DNA of 64,000 nt from Aristolochia californica (GCA_029961685.1 JARWKL010000004.1:26169610-26233609); one strand, 5' to 3'. Counted from the stretch's first letter, positions 22,925-36,477 are shown. Notes: generated from the letters alone by a model not told the origin. Numbers and translations are program-made.

Positions 22925-24050
22925 ATGGCTGAAGAAAATATGAATATCAAAGGTGATATACTGAGAATTACCACCACACCCTTATGTGGGGTATCAAATT
23001 TTATGAGTTGGTCCACATCGGTTTGGAGGTTCCTTATAACTAAAGACCTACTTGGTCACCTCACCACCCAAGGACCACCTATTGATGAAGATGATATTTT
23101 TTATAACAAATGGTTGAAAAATGATACTTTGGTGATTAGTTGGCTAATCAATAGCATGGAAGAACATGTCTCAAACAATGTTATTCATCTTGACACTGCT
23201 AAACAAATTTGGGAGACATGTGCTAAATTGTACTCTTGCCCGAATACTCTACATAGACCATATGATATTCTCCAAAGAATGTTGAATACTAAACAAGAAG
23301 AAAATATCCATGAGTACTTGGCTCGCTTTAGAGATTTTCTTCAAAAGTGGAAGTTATCTCAGCCTTCAAGCACATATATTTTTATACAAGACAAATAGAA
23401 GGAAGCCTTAATTACTGCTATTTGTCTTGTAAATGTTAAACCCCAACTTGAGATTGCTAAGAGTCAACTTTTGAGTGCTTCTGATGTCCCCAAGTTTGAT
23501 GATGTATGCACAACACTACTTCGTATTCTAGACACTTCTTCCTCCACTACTGAAGTATCATCTGCTATGTATTCCGATCATAGAGGATCATCATCTGACC
23601 ACGGCCGAGGCTAAGGTAGAGGTTATAGAGGAGGCAAAGGAAGAGGTGGAAGGACAGGTGCTGGCAGAGCAGACGGGAAAGAATGTACTCATTGTAAAAA
23701 AATTGGCCACACTATAGATCATTGCTATTACGGGGCATGCACATACTGTGGACAATATGGCCATTATAAAGAAATATGCTATAAAGCCAATGGATAGTCA
23801 GAATTAACAAGGGCTAATCAAGCCTTTATAAGTTATACAAAAGAAGAACAACCCACAAAATCAGCAGCACAGAAATTTTTTACTGATGAAGAGTATGAGC
23901 TAATTCAGAAAATGAAGACAATGCTGGGTTCTTCTCCTAGTTCCTCCACAACTACTGCTACCACTACCGCTTCAGGAATGCTATCTGCCTCATCTTCAAC
24001 CTGGATAATTGACTCAGGAACCTCTTAGCATCTTACAGGTAACAAAAATT
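22925..24050 (+). pseudogene. Copia gag and protease, broken
   Basis: Starts at an ATG about 480 bp after the primer site. The first 157 codons are gag ('MSWSTSVWRFLITKDLLGHL', 'AKQIWETCAKLYS', 'EYLARFRDFLQKWKL'), ending at a stop at 23398; gag resumes in the same frame. Arginine/glycine-rich text precedes two zinc knuckles, CTHCKKIGHTIDHC and CTYCGQYGHYKEIC, separated by only a few residues. The protease motif is 'WIIDSGTS', followed by a stop where the conserved histidine stretch should follow. Confidence 0.85.
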
Positions 24051-25191
24051 TATTACATTATCTATTTCTGAGTCTTTCACACAAGTTTGTTATCATAGCT
24101 GAATGTTCTCAAACCAAGTCCAAGGGAAAGGTTCCACTTCTGTCACACCATCACTTCTGCTCACTGATATTCTTTTCGTTCCTACTTTCCCTTTGAATCT
24201 ATTATCTGTTAGTTAGTTGACAAAATATTTTAATTGCTCTATTACCTTCTCACCCACTTCATGTGTCTTTCAGGATCTTATAACAAAGCAAGTGATTGGT
24301 GGAAGCCATGAACAAGGGGGGCTTTACTACTTGGATATGCTGAAAATAAATATGGTTTCTACTACTGAAAATGAGACACGGTTATGGCACAATCGGTTGG
24401 GACATCCATATGCACAGTCTCTTCATTATATGTTTCCTTCTCTTAAAGTAAGGCTAGAATTTCATTGTGAGGTTTGTCAATTGAGTAATCATCAAAGGAG
24501 TACATACTCTCCTCGCCCAGAAGTCAAAAGTGTCACTCCATTTTCTTTAATTCATACTGATGTTTGGGGGCCCTTGAGTGTCTCCAACATTTCTCAAGAA
24601 AAATATTTTATTACATTTATTGATGATTTCACTCCCACAACTTGGTTGTTTATATTTAAGGAGCATTCTGAGATACCATTCATTTTTAAGTCATTTCATG
24701 CTATGGTACTCACACAATTTGGTTAGAAAATAAAAATTCTCCGGTCTAATAATGCCAGAGAATATGTTTCCAAAAGCCTTGACTCCTTTTGTCAAGAAAA
24801 TGGCATTATCCCTCAAACATCATGCGCCTACACTCCTCAACAAAATGGTGTCGTTGAATGAAAAAATCATCATATTCTTGAGGTGGCTCGAGGTTTATTA
24901 TATGCCATGAAAATTCCATACTTTTATTGGCCTCATGCAGTCCTTACGGCTTGCTTGCTTATAAATCGTCTACCATCCACCGTTCTTGGTAATAAATCTC
25001 CTTATTCTAGATTATTACCAAATGATGGTCCGTTTTCACTACCTTTGAAAGTCTTTGGATGTCAATGTTTTGTTCATAGTTCATTATCTAGACACAGCAA
25101 ACTTGATCCTAAATCTATCAAGTGTATCTTTTTAGGATACTCTCGCACACAAAAGGGTTATGTTTGTTGTAGTCCTACTCGTCAACATTAA
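24051..25191 (+). pseudogene. Copia integrase, broken
   Basis: The N-terminal zinc-binding (HHCC) part is visible ('RLWHNRLGHPYAQSL', then 'CEVCQLSNHQR'). Catalytic-core landmarks are 'SLIHTDVWGPL' (first Asp), 'FITFIDDFTPTTW' (second Asp region) and 'YTPQQNGVVE' with the glutamate, the last followed by a stop. 'LPLKVFGCQCFVHS' and 'KCIFLGYSRTQKGYVC' mark the C-terminal region. Stops near 24723, 24860 and 25189. Confidence 0.87.
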
Positions 25192-25329
25192 TTTGTGTCA
25201 AGGGATGTAACATTTTTTTAAGACTCCTCATTTTATTCTGATAGTGCTCCTCCTGGTCTGTCCACAGTACCAAGTTCCCATCGAATGGTTATGCCTCGTG
25301 ATACATAGATTATTCAACCCCCAGAGCAA

Positions 25330-27079
25330 GTGGCCGACACCACACCTACCGAGTTAACAGATCCAACAGACGTAAGTTCTTCATTACCAGTTATTTTTGG
25401 CCATCAATATGATACTCGTCCTATTTCTATAAGGAAAGAACCTAGATCATGCACTAGACCCTCTACTTCTCATCTCATATCAAAATTTGTGTCTTATCAT
25501 CGCCTCTCACCTTTATGTTATCAGTTTCTTTCTTCTATTTCCTCCATATTTGTTCCTCAGTCCTATCAGGAGGCTCTACAATATCTAGGGTGGAAGGCAG
25601 TAATGGATGAAGAAATGAAGGCCCTTAATGACAATCATACATGGTCACTGGTTCCTCTTCCCACATATAAAAACTCTATGGTTTCAAGTGGGTTTATACT
25701 GTCAAACATAATCCGGATGGGTCAATTGCACGACTAAAGGCTTGACTGGTTGCCAATGGTTATACTCAGTGCTATAGAATCTATTATGAAAAAACCTTCT
25801 CTCCAGTGGCAAAAATGAATTCGGTAAGTACATTATTATTTATGGCAGCCAACTCAACATGGTCGATATATCAACTTGATGTGAACATTTCATTTCTTAA
25901 TGGTGATATTAAAGAAGAAATTTACATGCAACAACCACCTGGGTATGTGGTTGAGGGGGAGTCGGTAAGTAGCCTAAAAAATTCTTTATATGGTCAAAAG
26001 CGGTCCCCTCGGGCATGGTTTAAGAAATTTAGTCAAACCATCATAAGGGTCGGCTTTCACAAATGCTCTAGAGATCACTCAGTATTTATAGAAAATACAC
26101 CGAGAGGTATGGTGATTCTGGCTGTATATGTTGATAATATTATTTTATTTGGGTGTGATTCTGAGGGCATCCAGAAAATAAAGGAGAAAATATGTGCTGA
26201 ATTCAAGACGAAGGATCTTGGACTACTCAAATATTTTTTGGGTATTGAAGTATTACAATCCAGACATAGGATTGTGCTATCCCAAAGTATGCCCTTGATC
26301 TACTAGAGGAGACAAGAATGATGGGATGCAAACCAGCAGACACTCCTATGGACTCAAATACAAAATTATGTGGAGGCACTGGCGAAGATGTAGATATTGG
26401 GAAATATCAAAGACTAGTGGGACAACTTATTTACCTGTGTGTAACAAGGCTGGATATTTCATATACAGTAAGTGTGGTAAGTCAATACATGCACAAGCCA
26501 CAACTTAGTCATTGGCAAGCACTTGAAAGAATACTACGATATCTGAAAGGAGCTCCAGGAAAGGGGCTTCTTTATAAAAACCATGGTCACTTCAACATCG
26601 AAGGATTCTCAGATGCAGACTAGACCGGATCCCCAAATGACAAAAAATCTACTTCGGGATTTTGTACGATGGTTGGAGGAAATTTGGTTACATGGAAAAG
26701 CAAGAAGCAAAATGTAGTAGCACGGTCTAGTGCAGAAGCAAAATACAAGGCCATGGCACACACTGTTAGTGAACTCATATGGATAAGATCTCTTCTCACT
26801 GAGTTGGGATTCTACAAAGAAGCTCCAATATATCTATACTATGACAATCAAGCAACAATACACATTACATCGAATCCAGTCTTCTATGAAATAACAAAGC
26901 ATATTGAAGTGGATTGCCATTTTATACGGGAAATGTTCCAAGCTAGTTTCCTATCTCTGAAGCATAGATCAACACAAAGTCAAGTTGCAGATATTCTCAC
27001 CAAGCCAGTCACTCACAAGATTATGTCTACCATATGCAGCAAGCTGGGCATTTATGATGTCTTCTCACCCCCAGCTTGA
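25330..27079 (+). pseudogene. Copia reverse transcriptase and RNase H, broken, catalytic YVDD changed to YVDN
   Basis: Reverse transcriptase begins 'FVPQSYQEALQYLGWKAVMD'; a frameshift at about 25680 and a stop near 25743 interrupt it. It continues 'YQLDVNISFLNGDIKEEIYM' and 'NSLYGQKRSPRAWFKKF'. The active-site box reads LAVYVDNIILFG near 26125-26150, so the second catalytic aspartate is asparagine. A second frameshift lies near 26300. RNase H follows ('RLVGQLIYLCVTRLDIS', 'SRSSAEAKYKAM'-like text, 'YYDNQATIHI', 'TKHIEVDCHFIRE') and ends at 27079, just before the polypurine tract. Confidence 0.9.
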
Positions 27080-27086
27080 GGGGGAG

Positions 27087-27695
27087 TGTTACAATGTGGG
27101 ACCCATCATGGTGCTTGAGTAGGAGGGACCCACCATGAGGACATGGGACACCAAGAAGAGTCCTCACCCAAGCAAGCACGAGTTAAGGAATTAAGTAGCA
27201 CAAGTAGAATTGAGTTAGAAAACTTGAAGATCGTGTGGGACCCAAAAATATATCACGAGCTAGCAACCTTATCAAGATGAGCTGGAAGATCATGAGGAAC
27301 CCACAAGGATAAGGCCACGAGTTGGCGTCCTCCCTTGTATTCACGTGAATGAAGAAAGAGTTCTAGTTCAACTCATATTAGTCTTCTAGTAGATTGGTTT
27401 GAATAGACTTATCTTAGAGAGTTAGAGTTGGAATATAACTAGCATTGAAAGACTAATTGTATAAGGATTCTACCTCTTCCTTTACTATAAATAGAGGTGT
27501 TGTAATTCGGAATTAATCAATTTACACATCTCATCCTTGAGTTAATCTCTCTTTCTCTCTCTTTGCTTGGTGCCACCTCTCTTTTCTCTTTTATTTTTTC
27601 TTCTCTCTACCCAAGAGCTCTTTTTCCCTTCTGTTCTTTTTTTTCTTTCTTCTTTCTCTTGCTTGGAATTATGGAAAATGGATCCTAATGCTACA
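27087..27695 (+). repeat. 3' LTR of the family-C copia
   Basis: 609 bp, from TGTTACAATGTGGG to CCTAATGCTACA. The last bases have drifted from ..AAATTCAACA. TAAGT follows immediately. TATAAATA is at 27486-27493. Confidence 0.92.
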
Positions 27696-29297
27696 TAAGT
27701 GTTGAGCAAACTGATCACTCTTTCCTTGTACATTTTATGAGTGCAAACCTGTCTATAATATGGGATAATTTTTTGCCGATAAAGTATAATATGGGATAAT
27801 TTTGCTGACAAAGAATAATATGGGATAGTGATGCCAACTGGATATAACATTTAAAGACACTAGGTGTATTGGTCTATTTGTGTTTGCAATAGGTGCAAGT
27901 GTTGTCACCTAAAACTCTATAAAGATATCCTTGATTACAAGATCCACCATAGAAGCTGAAATAATAACTTTAAAAATGGTCAGAGGAGCCAAACAACTTA
28001 TGGATTTATTACCATTGATTCCAAAGACAAGCAACCCTATTTTTTTATCTTGATTAATTGATAACCAGTTAAGGATTGCTTGGAATAAAAATGAAAGCCT
28101 CAATTCCAAGTCTTTTGAAGATAGAGAACTCACATATATAATTGTGAGAAACCTCACTTGGTCGATTGTTTGATTAAAGGATTATAAAGAAACAAATTTA
28201 AAATGCTTCAAAAGGGGCCAAATTAATTAAAGGCAATTAAATGAGTCATTGGTAGCGACAACCCAACATATCTAAGTGGAGGTGGCAAGGTGAAATTTCA
28301 ATAGAAATAAAAAGTGGATGGATTGAAACCTGTAATAGTGAGTCTTATTAAGACATTGAGATGCAGAATACCCTTAGGTACACATCAATTTGAGTGTGAC
28401 GATGAGGGTAGAGTCTCTAGAGAAGTAGGAACTTTCTTTCAAGCGACACTCATAAGACAAGACAATCGTTGGCGCTAGCCAATTAAATATTCAAGTAATT
28501 TTACATGTTTACTATTATTAAATAAAACACTTTGGTATGATTATTTTGTATTTGATTACCCAATTAGGGGAAGGATACTTTTAGAATTTTAGTTCAATAA
28601 TATCAAACTTACAATACCTTAACATTCTTTCCCAAATCCATAGCCCAATCTCGTTCTTCTCCTTTGTTAACTGTCATTTAGCAAAGTAGTAAATTTTAGC
28701 TATGAAAAATTAATTGAATTTGTTTTCAGTTTCTATGTGAAGTTAGAAGAACAAAAGCGATGCCACCCTCATCAAGTGCATCTCTTTTACAAAATTTAGG
28801 ACAAAAACACAGTTTTCCCCTCCCCTTCTTTCTAATCTTATTGATAGGTTGATAGTTTTTAATAAATATTTTAATTTTAAAATTTTTTCTATATTATTCA
28901 AGGAGGCGATACCAGGTTGCTGCAAATTAAATGATCTATACAAGTTATTTAATTGGTATAGATAGTAACCCCACATGAGGGCAGCCTCTCACAGATGATG
29001 CAAATCCAACCTGCAAAGCATGCCAGCATCAATGGTAACCATGTGAATGAGTTCCACACCAACTCCCTTACATGATTCATGGGGACTAAAATCCTATACA
29101 ACCTGCAAATTCAAACTAGAATATTCCAATTTGGTCCAATTTCCATGCTCTCTAGAAGTTAAATCTTAAAACCAACTTTCACATGCTCTTTGTTTGTCAC
29201 TGATGTAATCGGTATTAATACTTAATAAGCATAGGGAAAATGCCATACAAAAGTAGCTTTTTGATTGACCATCTCTCCCATCTCATGCGGCATCAAC
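27696..29297. other. Spacer with a small tandem repeat; downstream flank of the AIPP2-like gene
   Basis: 27750-27835 holds three imperfect ~30-bp copies of 'ataatatgggataattttgc'. The remainder has no supported gene. The part nearest 29297 would be 3' untranslated or downstream DNA of the minus-strand gene. No unambiguous polyadenylation signal was picked. Confidence 0.45.
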
Positions 29298-29717
29298 TCA
29301 TCTTTTTGCTTCCATAGGTCCTCGTTTCCCAGGTGGAGCTGTCATCATCTCTGCCTCCAGGGGAAACAGGACCAAATCAGTGCTAGTACAATTGTTCAGC
29401 AATTTCTCTCTTTCACGTACTGTTGTATCACCATGAAGCTGCAGATTTGTCAGCTGTGTTGCCCTCGAGTTAGTCCCAATGTCCAGCCTGGCCAATGGTG
29501 TTGGTGCATCATAGCTTTGAGAATAGGATCTGAAAGCTGGTTGGGGAAACCTGTCAGTCTGCAATGAAGACAGGTTTCTGACATCTCCAATTCTCAGATT
29601 ACGTGCTGGCTGAATGGTTTGTGAGGATCCATATTGCCCGTCACTGACGGGTAAGTAGAAAGACGGCTGCTTTGTTCTGTAACCTATCGCTTCTTCCCTT
29701 TGAGTCTTCTTCATCAT
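29298..29717 (-). pseudogene. Out-of-frame C-terminal extension of the AIPP2-like gene
   Basis: A 139-codon open stretch overlaps exon 3 in another frame and continues 340 bases past its stop. It is not low-complexity. It ends with 'STDLVLFPLEAEMM', which recalls the LDLFP-type motif I associate with the C-termini of AIPP2-like proteins. A TAA just upstream of its ATG blocks direct reading from exon 3 in this frame. The simplest reading is one indel between about 29725 and 29641 that truncated a longer protein; an alternative splice form is possible. Confidence 0.45.
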
Positions 29718-29804
29718 TGCTTAAGTTTATGATCAGAGAGGCCTTGGGGAGTGGGTTCTGTCTTTCCCTGAATAACCCCCACAAATAGCACTTGCCGAAG
29801 ATCC
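29641..29804 (-). other. Coding exon 3 of the AIPP2-like gene
   Basis: Follows acceptor ATTCAG. Reads '[15 protein letters not shown]', matching the LWG-F-R end of the domain, then an acidic/polar tail with '[16 protein letters not shown]', and stops at TGA 29643-29641. The 89-nt intron before it is 29805-29893. Confidence 0.7.
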
Positions 29805-32800
29805 CTGAATGTCATTTAAATATTAGTGCAGAAACGGTAAGAACTGGGAGCTGGTAGTGATATGGCGTCTGCCAATGTAGAAAGAGTGCTTACTCCAGTA
29901 GCTCTGGGGCAGTTCAAGGGAAGTGAAAATGAGAACCTCAGTGCGACCAACTGATGCTCTCAACACCAATTCTCTGGACATAGTTTCATCGAGCAGGTCA
30001 TTGTACAGATTCTCATCCCTAGCACGGAAAGTGGGAATCCCAGATTCAAGGAAAGAACTAGCAAAGAAATACTGTGTGCCCTTCAATGAACACAAGCAAT
30101 GGAAGAACCTTTCAGTTTCTGGAAAGAAATACAGTGAAATGTTGTCATCAGTGGGGGGTGAGATTGCAAAGTTTCTTGGCCATGCGGCAGCTTTTGGTAG
30201 CTTTTCAAAGTGAAGAAATGGCTTTAGAGTAGTGGCCTCTTGAAGTATCCTCGGGCATGCTTTATCTGATAGATGTGCTGCAATTCTGCCATAGATATCG
30301 CGGCTTATTTTGAAACATCCCCTGCAGCGACGACGAAATACAACAAGATTACAGTTCATATACAAGATCTATATGCAGTATGTATAACAGGAAACCATAA
30401 GAAAAAAGTATAAACGAAAAATGTTTTATGTTTGTGTCAAGATCACAGTTCAAGTACAAGATCTATTTCTTGAAGAGAGATTTGGGTGAACAATTGGAGA
30501 TTGCACTGGTTGGGCACAACGGAACCGTGAATCCTTTCATGATTACTATGAGGATTAATGAATTTTTCAAGTTAGAGTTCTTGAGGGGTGACTATCACTA
30601 GGGGAACATCAATAAATCTTTATGTTATGGTATTTTTGTTTTAGTTTTTACATTTACATTTCTTAATTACATTAACACTTAAATTTTCAATAAGCACTAA
30701 ATTCGCCCCGACCCCCCATCTTGAGACGCCACCTCTGCCAACAACTGTAACTCGACCTACCATTTCATATGTTGTTACCTGGTGAGAAGATTCATGAAAA
30801 ATCCTGGGAAAATTCATTTGGATATGCAAATCACATGATAATTAGATATTTGAAGGAAAGAGAAAGAAAGAGGTTCTTGTACATCTGAGGAAGGAAATCT
30901 AGTGACTTGAAAAAGTAAGAAACAAAATATAGTAGTAAGATCCAGTGAAGATGTTGAATATATACCAAGGGTGCATAGAACTTGTGAGTTGATTTGGGTG
31001 ACCTCCATTCTTTTCGAGTTTAATGTGGTGATAAAAGTCATATTTTTCATACTATAGTCATGCAAGCAAGGGGAGCTAGGGGAATCAAAATTAGATATTT
31101 AGAGACTTGGGTGCCAAGCAAGATAAAGGAAGGGAGGAGCCAGCCCAGGGATATTTGTGGTATTTTGTGAAAAAAAGTCAAAAAAATTAGTCAGCTAAAA
31201 AGATGTCTTAGTTTCCTCTTAGGAGTTCTAATTTTCTATTTGATGTAATCTCTTAGTTAAAGTTTTAGTTAAAGTAGGAGTTTCCTATTTGATGTAATGT
31301 ATAAATTATAAACAGAGGAAGCTTGGTTAGGGGCAAATCAGCCTTAACTCTTTATTCCTTTTCCTCTTTGTTCCACTCTTCCCTCTCACTCTACTAGTGC
31401 CCTATCTCTCTGTCCCTTCTCTATCCTCCTCTCTCCAAACTTTTCCCTCTTCTCTTCTTCTTGCACGAACACTCTCATTCTCTCTTTCTCTCTCCTTCCT
31501 TCTTCCCTTCTCTTCCCTTTCCTTCTTCTCTAGATCTACTTTTACCCTTTTCCGAAGCCTCTCAATTTTTCCTTGCACTTTCCTGAAAAGATAGAACCTT
31601 TCCAACGACGGTTCTATCAAAGTGTTATTAAAGTAATCCTTTGTAATCTTCTTCAATCATGGTGAAACACGAGATACATGGAACTAAAATAGCAAGAGGA
31701 AGCTGCCGCTCACGAGTTCAATTCAGAAAATTGGACAAATCTCTACACACAAGTGGAGAAACTTTGAAATTTGAGAAACAAGATGGATCACTTGACATGT
31801 CTAGTGCAATCTCTCATGGAAGAGAGGCTTTCAAGACGTTCTTCCCCTTCAATGAATGTTGGACAGGGAAGCCTTGTCCAAATCTATTTTTGAAATGGTA
31901 TCCTCCCCATCACCACCGTTATTGCCTACACCAACCATTCCCAACCTATCTCCTTACCAAAATGTTTCTTCGATTCCTAACCTCACACATCCTCCTTAAC
32001 CAAGACGCTCCCTCTCCACAAATCTACCTCCATTCTCTCAGTCATCACACCCTAATTCCTATCATCTTGACATGTCGCATACCATACCCAAGGTTGCCCA
32101 AACAATTCCACATTTTTCACCTCAATCTCCCATTTGATTCCATTCCATATAGCCTCGTATGGCCATGTTGGATTTTCCTAGGTGCAACGCTAAAGTGATC
32201 CAGACAAATAGGCCTATATGGCTGAGGAATTGTTTGCCTACCACCAAACCGAGGAAGATCAATGGATTTTATTAGTCTCATTTCATCATGAATATGATGG
32301 TAGAAGGTGGTTCCAATGGCATGAAAAGGACTACTCCTCTCTTGGCAAGTGTTTTTTCAAGCTCTGTATGTTTGTTTTGGACCCACTCAGTATCAAGACT
32401 TCGATTCTCTCTTGACCAAGCTCAAGCAGATAGGCTTTGTCTAGAATATCAAGCTATGTTTGAAAGAATTGCAAATAGAGCTCAATAGTCAGAACACATC
32501 CGGGTGGGAAGTTTCATTGGAGGACATAAGCCTGATTTGGCGGCGGAAGTGGGAGTATTTCATCCTAAAACTCTTATTCAGGTAATTTACCATGCCACAC
32601 TTCAGGAAGAAAAACTGTCACTCTAATTGCCTCAACCCAAGGAACCTCCTTTTCTGCCATTCCAGTCCCCAACTCCAATAACAACCAACAAAGCTACCCT
32701 CATTCCCCATGGAGTCCATTATAAAGCAAGGGTTAGTGCTTTAATTTTTGCGAGAAATTTGTTCCAGGTCATAGGTACAAAACATTTCAAATGTACCTTT

Positions 32801-35800
32801 TCGAGGAGGAGGAGGAGGAGGAAGATCATCACCTCAAATTGTTGTTACAGAAGACCAAATACTAAACCCTGAAGTATCCTTCCATGCCCTTTCTAGGACA
32901 CTCCAATTTCTAACCATGCAACTCAACAATGAGGTCCAAGGTCATATGGTACATATTGTTAGAAGATGGGGCTTTAGCCCACATGTCAAAGGAAGAATGC
33001 CCAGACGTCCAAGAGGTGACATCTTGCTAAACAAGAAGACTTCTCATAAATATGGCATGAAAGCGTAATTAGTTAAAGAGATGTCTTTTATTTTGTAATA
33101 AGGCATGAAATGGTTGGACACTTTAGGAGAGGCTGTATGGGACTTTAGTAAGATGACAATGGAATTTTTCTGTCAACGCAGCACCATATAAGTGGTAGGT
33201 TGTTTCAAATGGTGAGCCTCACTCTTTAAGGCAGGATATTTTGCATACGTGGATACCCTTAGAAGCCAGTCTTCTTCCAAATTGTGGCACCAATAGGAGC
33301 ACAAGGTGAACAAAATATTCCTCCTCGAATGAAGAATTTATTAACTATTTTCCATGATATTGTCTCAGCACCAATGGCTTACCACCAAAGAGATATCAAG
33401 ACCATTGAGTTCAACCAACAAAGTGCCTCCCTACCAGCACATAGCCTTACAAGTACTCTCATGTGTTGAAAACAGAAAGATTAGTCAAAGAGATGCTTCA
33501 AGAAGGGATAATTAATCCCAGCAACAGTCCATACACTTCCCTTATTTTAATAGTTAAGAAAAATTATGGATCTCATAGGTTTAGTGTGGACAACCAGGCC
33601 CTCAACAACGTCACTTCCAAAGACAAGTATCCCTTTCCCATTATTGATGAATTTTCTTGATGAATTATGTGGTGCAGAGATTTTCTTCTAAACTTGACCT
33701 TTCCTCGGGCTACAATCAAATTTGAGTAGCTAATAATGATGATTAGAAAACCGCATTTAGAACACATGATGGACAACATGAGTTTCTTGTGATGCGTTTT
33801 GAACTGATTAATGCACTGACTTCCTTTCAATACTTGATGAATGATGTTTTCTAGCCCTATTTGAGGAAATGTGTACTTATCTTCTTTGATGATATACTAG
33901 TCTACAAGAAGAGTTTTGAGGATCATCTAGGTCACTTGCATGAAGGGTTAAGATTCTCCAAGTCAAGTCATCAAAGTGTATTTTTTCCTCAGCTAAAGTT
34001 CACTACTTAGAGCACGTGGGCTCCAAAGAAGGGGTGTCAACTGAACATGACAAAATTCAAGCCATGCAAGATAGACTTCAACCTACCATCCCAAAATAAT
34101 TGAGAGGCTTCATGGGATTAACAAGGTATTATAGGAGATTTTTGCAAAACTATGCTACTATTATTAGGTCTTTAAATTTGCTACTTAAAAATATACATTC
34201 TTATGTCCTCAAATAACTGAATATGAACTTCCTCCCCTTTGAAATCTGTGCCTAACTTTTCTAAAAAATTAATTATTGAGTGTGATGCTTTTGGATTGGG
34301 AATTGAGGTTGTTTTGATGCAAGAAGAGCAATTTATTTCCCACTTTAGCTGACCTCTCAAGGGGAGAATGCTCTCTTTGTCCACCTATGGTAAGGAAATC
34401 TCTACCTTGGTACAGTTCAACATTAGAGACCTTACTACATTTGGAAAAAAATTACTTTCTGAACCAACCTTTGCTTACATTAAATTTTTCTTCCAAAGAG
34501 AATTAGTACACCATGAGGCAAAGGTGGTTGGTTAAATTGATGAGATATGACTTTGATATTATATACAAAAAACTGAATGGGAATGGTACAGTTGATAGTC
34601 TGCCAAGGAGACATGACCATACACTTCTTATTCTATGTGCTTCTCTTGTTCCTTTGGTTTTACAAGATATCAAAACTACGTATAGCACTGATCCACTACT
34701 CCTAGAACAACTTATTAAGGATTGGGAAGACTGTACATTGGCCCCCAACTACAAAAGAGTCAATTCCTTACTCTTCCTCTATAATCGGGTAGTGGTTCTG
34801 TGTACAACAAAGAAATGGTACATGCAATTTTGAGAGAGATGCACAACTTCTCCACAACCAATCATGCAGGTTTCCTAAAAACCTTCCATAGGGTGAGAAA
34901 CACTATTTCTTAGCTGGGGCTCAAAGCTAATGTTAAAAAATAAATAGTAGCGTGTGATAAATAATCAAATATGACACAACTACTCTGACGGGTCTCTTGC
35001 AGTATTTGCCCCGTCCAGAAAGAATATGGAAGATGTTTCCATAGATTTTATTGAGGGACTACCACCATCTAAGGTAAAGACAAATTGTCTAGTACTAATG
35101 GATACATTGAGCAAGTATGCTCACTTTTTGTGTCATGCAACATCCACACACTATCAAAACAATTGTTGAAGTATATGTTATACATGTGGCAAAATCCATG
35201 GCATGACATAAACTATATTCCTGGATAAGGACTAAATTTTATAAGCTCATTTTTTAGAGAATATTTTTTTTTGAAAGGTACCACCTTGAAGATGACCACA
35301 ACTCACCACCATCAGACGATAACCAAACAAAGGTGGTGAATCATTGATTGGAGATGTACTTGTGAGGGTTTGTCAATAAGAAACCCATTACATGGACTTT
35401 TTATCTGCCAAGGGCAGCTAAATATTCCTAAAATACCTCCTATCACACTTCCTTCAAGATGTCTCCTTTTGAGGTTGTCTATTGCAGACCTCTCCCCACT
35501 TTTCTTCCTGTAGGTGAGCACTACAAAGGTCGTTGCTCTAGAAGAAGCCTTTTAAGACTGAGATCAGTCATTAAAGGTCAACAAGCACCAGCTCACCTTA
35601 ACCAAACAAAAAATTAGCATGACACAAGGCACTAAGAGGTGGAGTTTGTGGTTGATGACTTCGTAGTTCAAGCTTCAACCCTATAGGTAATAGTTTCTTG
35701 CGGCTAGGAGGAATCAAAAGTTGTCTCCATGATTTTTTGGACCTTACAAAATACTTAAAAGAATTGGGAAGGTGGCCTATAAGTTGGAGTTGTTAGTAAA

Positions 35801-36477
35801 AGCTTCTATTTGTCCAGTCTTCCATATTTCCTAGTTAAGAAACACATTGTCTCGACCACACTTCTAACCATTGAAGCTGATGCTGCTGCCATTCTTTATT
35901 CATTCTCGAAATGCAACACGTTCAACATGGAACAAGATTACACACACAGCTATTAGTGCAATGGGCTCATGCCCAAAAGATATTTTACAACAATTCCCCA
36001 CTTTTCAACCTCGAAGTCAAGCTTGGTCTTCCGGGGGGTGGAATGATAGAATTCATAATTTTTATACTATACTTACATGGGCTATGGAAGGAGGATCTAA
36101 GGGAATCAAATTAGAAAGTTTGGAGAAGACTTGGACACCAAGCAAGAAGAAGGGGGTCTCCAACTTAGGTGTATGTTTGGTATTTTGTCAAAAAAGTCAA
36201 AAAATTTAGCCAACAAAGGAGTCTTGTGTATCTTAGTTTCCTATTAGGAAGTCTAATTTGCTACTTGATGTAATATCTAGAGTAAGAGTTTTAGTTAAAG
36301 ATGAAGTTTCCTATTTGATGTAATGTTGAGTTTTAATTTGGAAGAAGTTTGGCTATGGCAAATCAGCCTAAGCCTTTATTCTTTTTCCTCTTTGTTCTTC
36401 TCTTCCTCTCTTTATCTACTCGTGCATTATCTCTTTCTCTCCTATCACTCTCTTCCGTCTTTTCTTCTCCTCCCATG

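Larger units (their letters stand above)
21819..27695 (+). mobile_element. Full-length Ty1/copia element (family C) with perfect TAAGT duplication
   Basis: Both LTRs begin TGTTACAATG; TAAGT occurs at 21814-21818 and 27696-27700. Primer site TGGTATCAAAGT is at 22431 and polypurine tract CTTGAGGGGGAG at 27075-27086. Domain order gag, protease, integrase, reverse transcriptase, RNase H is that of copia. The two LTRs differ at about one base in ten over their first ~230 bases, so this is an old insertion. Many stops and two frameshifts inactivate it. A solo LTR of the same family is at 44833-45455. Confidence 0.93.

Noticed and set aside
27542..27850. Lys/Arg/Glu-rich frame on the minus strand near 27.6 kb
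   Set aside because: Reverse complement of the CT-rich part of the family-C 3' LTR.
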